The translations under genes were made by a program, and so were the position numbers. This document shows, piece after piece, positions 5,032 through 5,645 of a DNA stretch of 5,645 nt. Source of the stretch: an uncultured Spirochaetaceae bacterium (GTDB lineage Bacteria > Spirochaetota > Spirochaetia > Treponematales > Treponemataceae); contig CACYBG010000342.1 of assembly GCA_902772605.1 (NCBI GenBank), positions 1-5,645 of the forward strand. Direction: 5' to 3'. Each line of letters starts with the position of its first letter. Within the stretch, counting starts at the first letter, position 1. A model generated the notes under the pieces. That model ran no database searches, was not told the origin of the DNA, and worked only from the letters and a program-made list of their open reading frames with translations.

Positions 5032-5645
5032 ATGACCTTACTTCAAGGCATTCTGCTTGGAGCCATTCAGGGAATCGCAGAATTTTTACCCATATCATCA
5101 TCAGGACACCTGAACATCGCACAAAAGCTTCTGAATCTTGAAGACGTACCGCTTTTATTTGACGTATTGCTGCATATTGCAACCCTTTTGGTCGTGGTTA
5201 TTTTCTTCAGGAAAAAGATTTGGGAACTGTTAAAGGCTTTCGGCAGATTGATTTCCCGTCGCCCGGCCCCAACGAACATAAAGGATGAAAAAGGAAACGT
5301 CGTTGAACTGAGTCAGGAAACGGCACTCGCAGCGGAACAGAACCGCAGGCGTTACATACTCGCAGTCATACTTACGACAATAGTTACCGGAATCATAGGA
5401 ATCGCATCGGACAAACTGATTGGCAACCTTCCCGTAAGATTCATTTTCATCGGATTCATCATCACGTCAGCATTCCTGATTTTGGCAGCGGTACTCACGG
5501 CAATAAGGCAGAAAAAAAATCCTGTCGATGACGGCAAACCATTCAAAAAAGCACCGACCTGGATTCAAAGCCTGATTATCGGTGTTGCACAGGGAATAGG
5601 AACATTGCCCGGAATATCCAGAAGCGGCTCAACGATTGCAGGAGC
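5032..5645 (+). CDS. uppP: Undecaprenyl-diphosphate phosphatase UppP (BacA family), 3'-truncated by window edge
   Basis: The first 204 codons of an open frame that runs off the right edge; family members are about 260-280 residues. It is a polytopic inner-membrane enzyme that dephosphorylates undecaprenyl diphosphate to regenerate the lipid carrier for peptidoglycan and other envelope polymers. Both signature motifs are present: the (E/Q)xxxE motif as QGIAE (Q13, E17) leading into FLPISSSGHL (18-27), and PGISRSGST (193-201) with catalytic R197. Gln at the first position is an accepted family variant of the E. coli Glu. The two motifs sit in similar sequence contexts (AIQGI and VAQGI), as expected from the internal duplication of the family. 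Hydrophobic segments cover residues about 2-15, 40-59, 108-125 and 134-158. The hydrophilic loop at about 72-107 is longer than in E. coli UppP. Final helices are outside the window. Confidence 0.92.
   Translation, partial: MTLLQGILLGAIQGIAEFLPISSSGHLNIAQKLLNLEDVPLLFDVLLHIATLLVVVIFFRKKIWELLKAFGRLISRRPAPTNIKDEKGNVVELSQETALAAEQNRRRYILAVILTTIVTGIIGIASDKLIGNLPVRFIFIGFIITSAFLILAAVLTAIRQKKNPVDDGKPFKKAPTWIQSLIIGVAQGIGTLPGISRSGSTIAG

Overview
The window looks like chromosomal sequence from a moderately AT-rich, fermentative, host- or gut-associated spirochete, most likely a Treponema relative. This is an inference. It rests on the protein flavour, a lipoprotein with a relaxed spirochete-type lipobox that carries a FliL-like domain, a large hybrid histidine kinase, and an NfnAB/SudAB-type flavoenzyme pair. 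There is no rRNA or other marker to fix the taxon. No tRNA, CRISPR array, insertion sequence, phage gene or attachment site is visible.

Layout. (1) Positions 1-851 hold the 3' end of a hybrid sensor histidine kinase: a receiver domain followed by a C-terminal Hpt-like domain. The reading frame is open through the left edge, so the TTG at 72 is an internal codon. (2) After a 50-bp gap with a clear Shine-Dalgarno comes a complete PHP-family phosphatase of the histidinol-phosphatase type (902-1744). (3) Twelve bases further on, and convergent with it, is a minus-strand lipoprotein (1757-2299) that combines a four-cysteine zinc-ribbon-like module with a C-terminal half resembling the periplasmic domain of FliL. 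(4) A divergent intergenic region (2300-2608) carries a good sigma70-type promoter reading right. (5) That promoter serves a two-gene operon. The first gene is the FAD/[2Fe-2S]/NAD-binding subunit (NfnA/SudB type, 2609-3463). The second, two bases after its stop codon, is the FAD/[4Fe-4S]/NADP-binding subunit (NfnB/SudA/GltD-like, 3466-4968). (6) The operon ends in a textbook intrinsic terminator (4983-5021). (7) The T-tract of that terminator touches the Shine-Dalgarno of uppP (undecaprenyl-diphosphate phosphatase, 5032 to the right edge), whose first 204 codons are present.

How they work together. The only clear functional unit is the nfnA-nfnB pair. Together they would form a soluble flavin/iron-sulfur transhydrogenase linking NADH, reduced ferredoxin and NADP(H), which suits an anaerobe that needs NADPH for biosynthesis. 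No glutamate synthase large subunit is present, so the GltD-like homology should not be read as glutamate synthase. The kinase, phosphatase, lipoprotein and uppP are functionally separate. I see no clearly new multi-gene system. The least ordinary items are the zinc-ribbon/FliL-like lipoprotein and the terminator that abuts the uppP ribosome-binding site.
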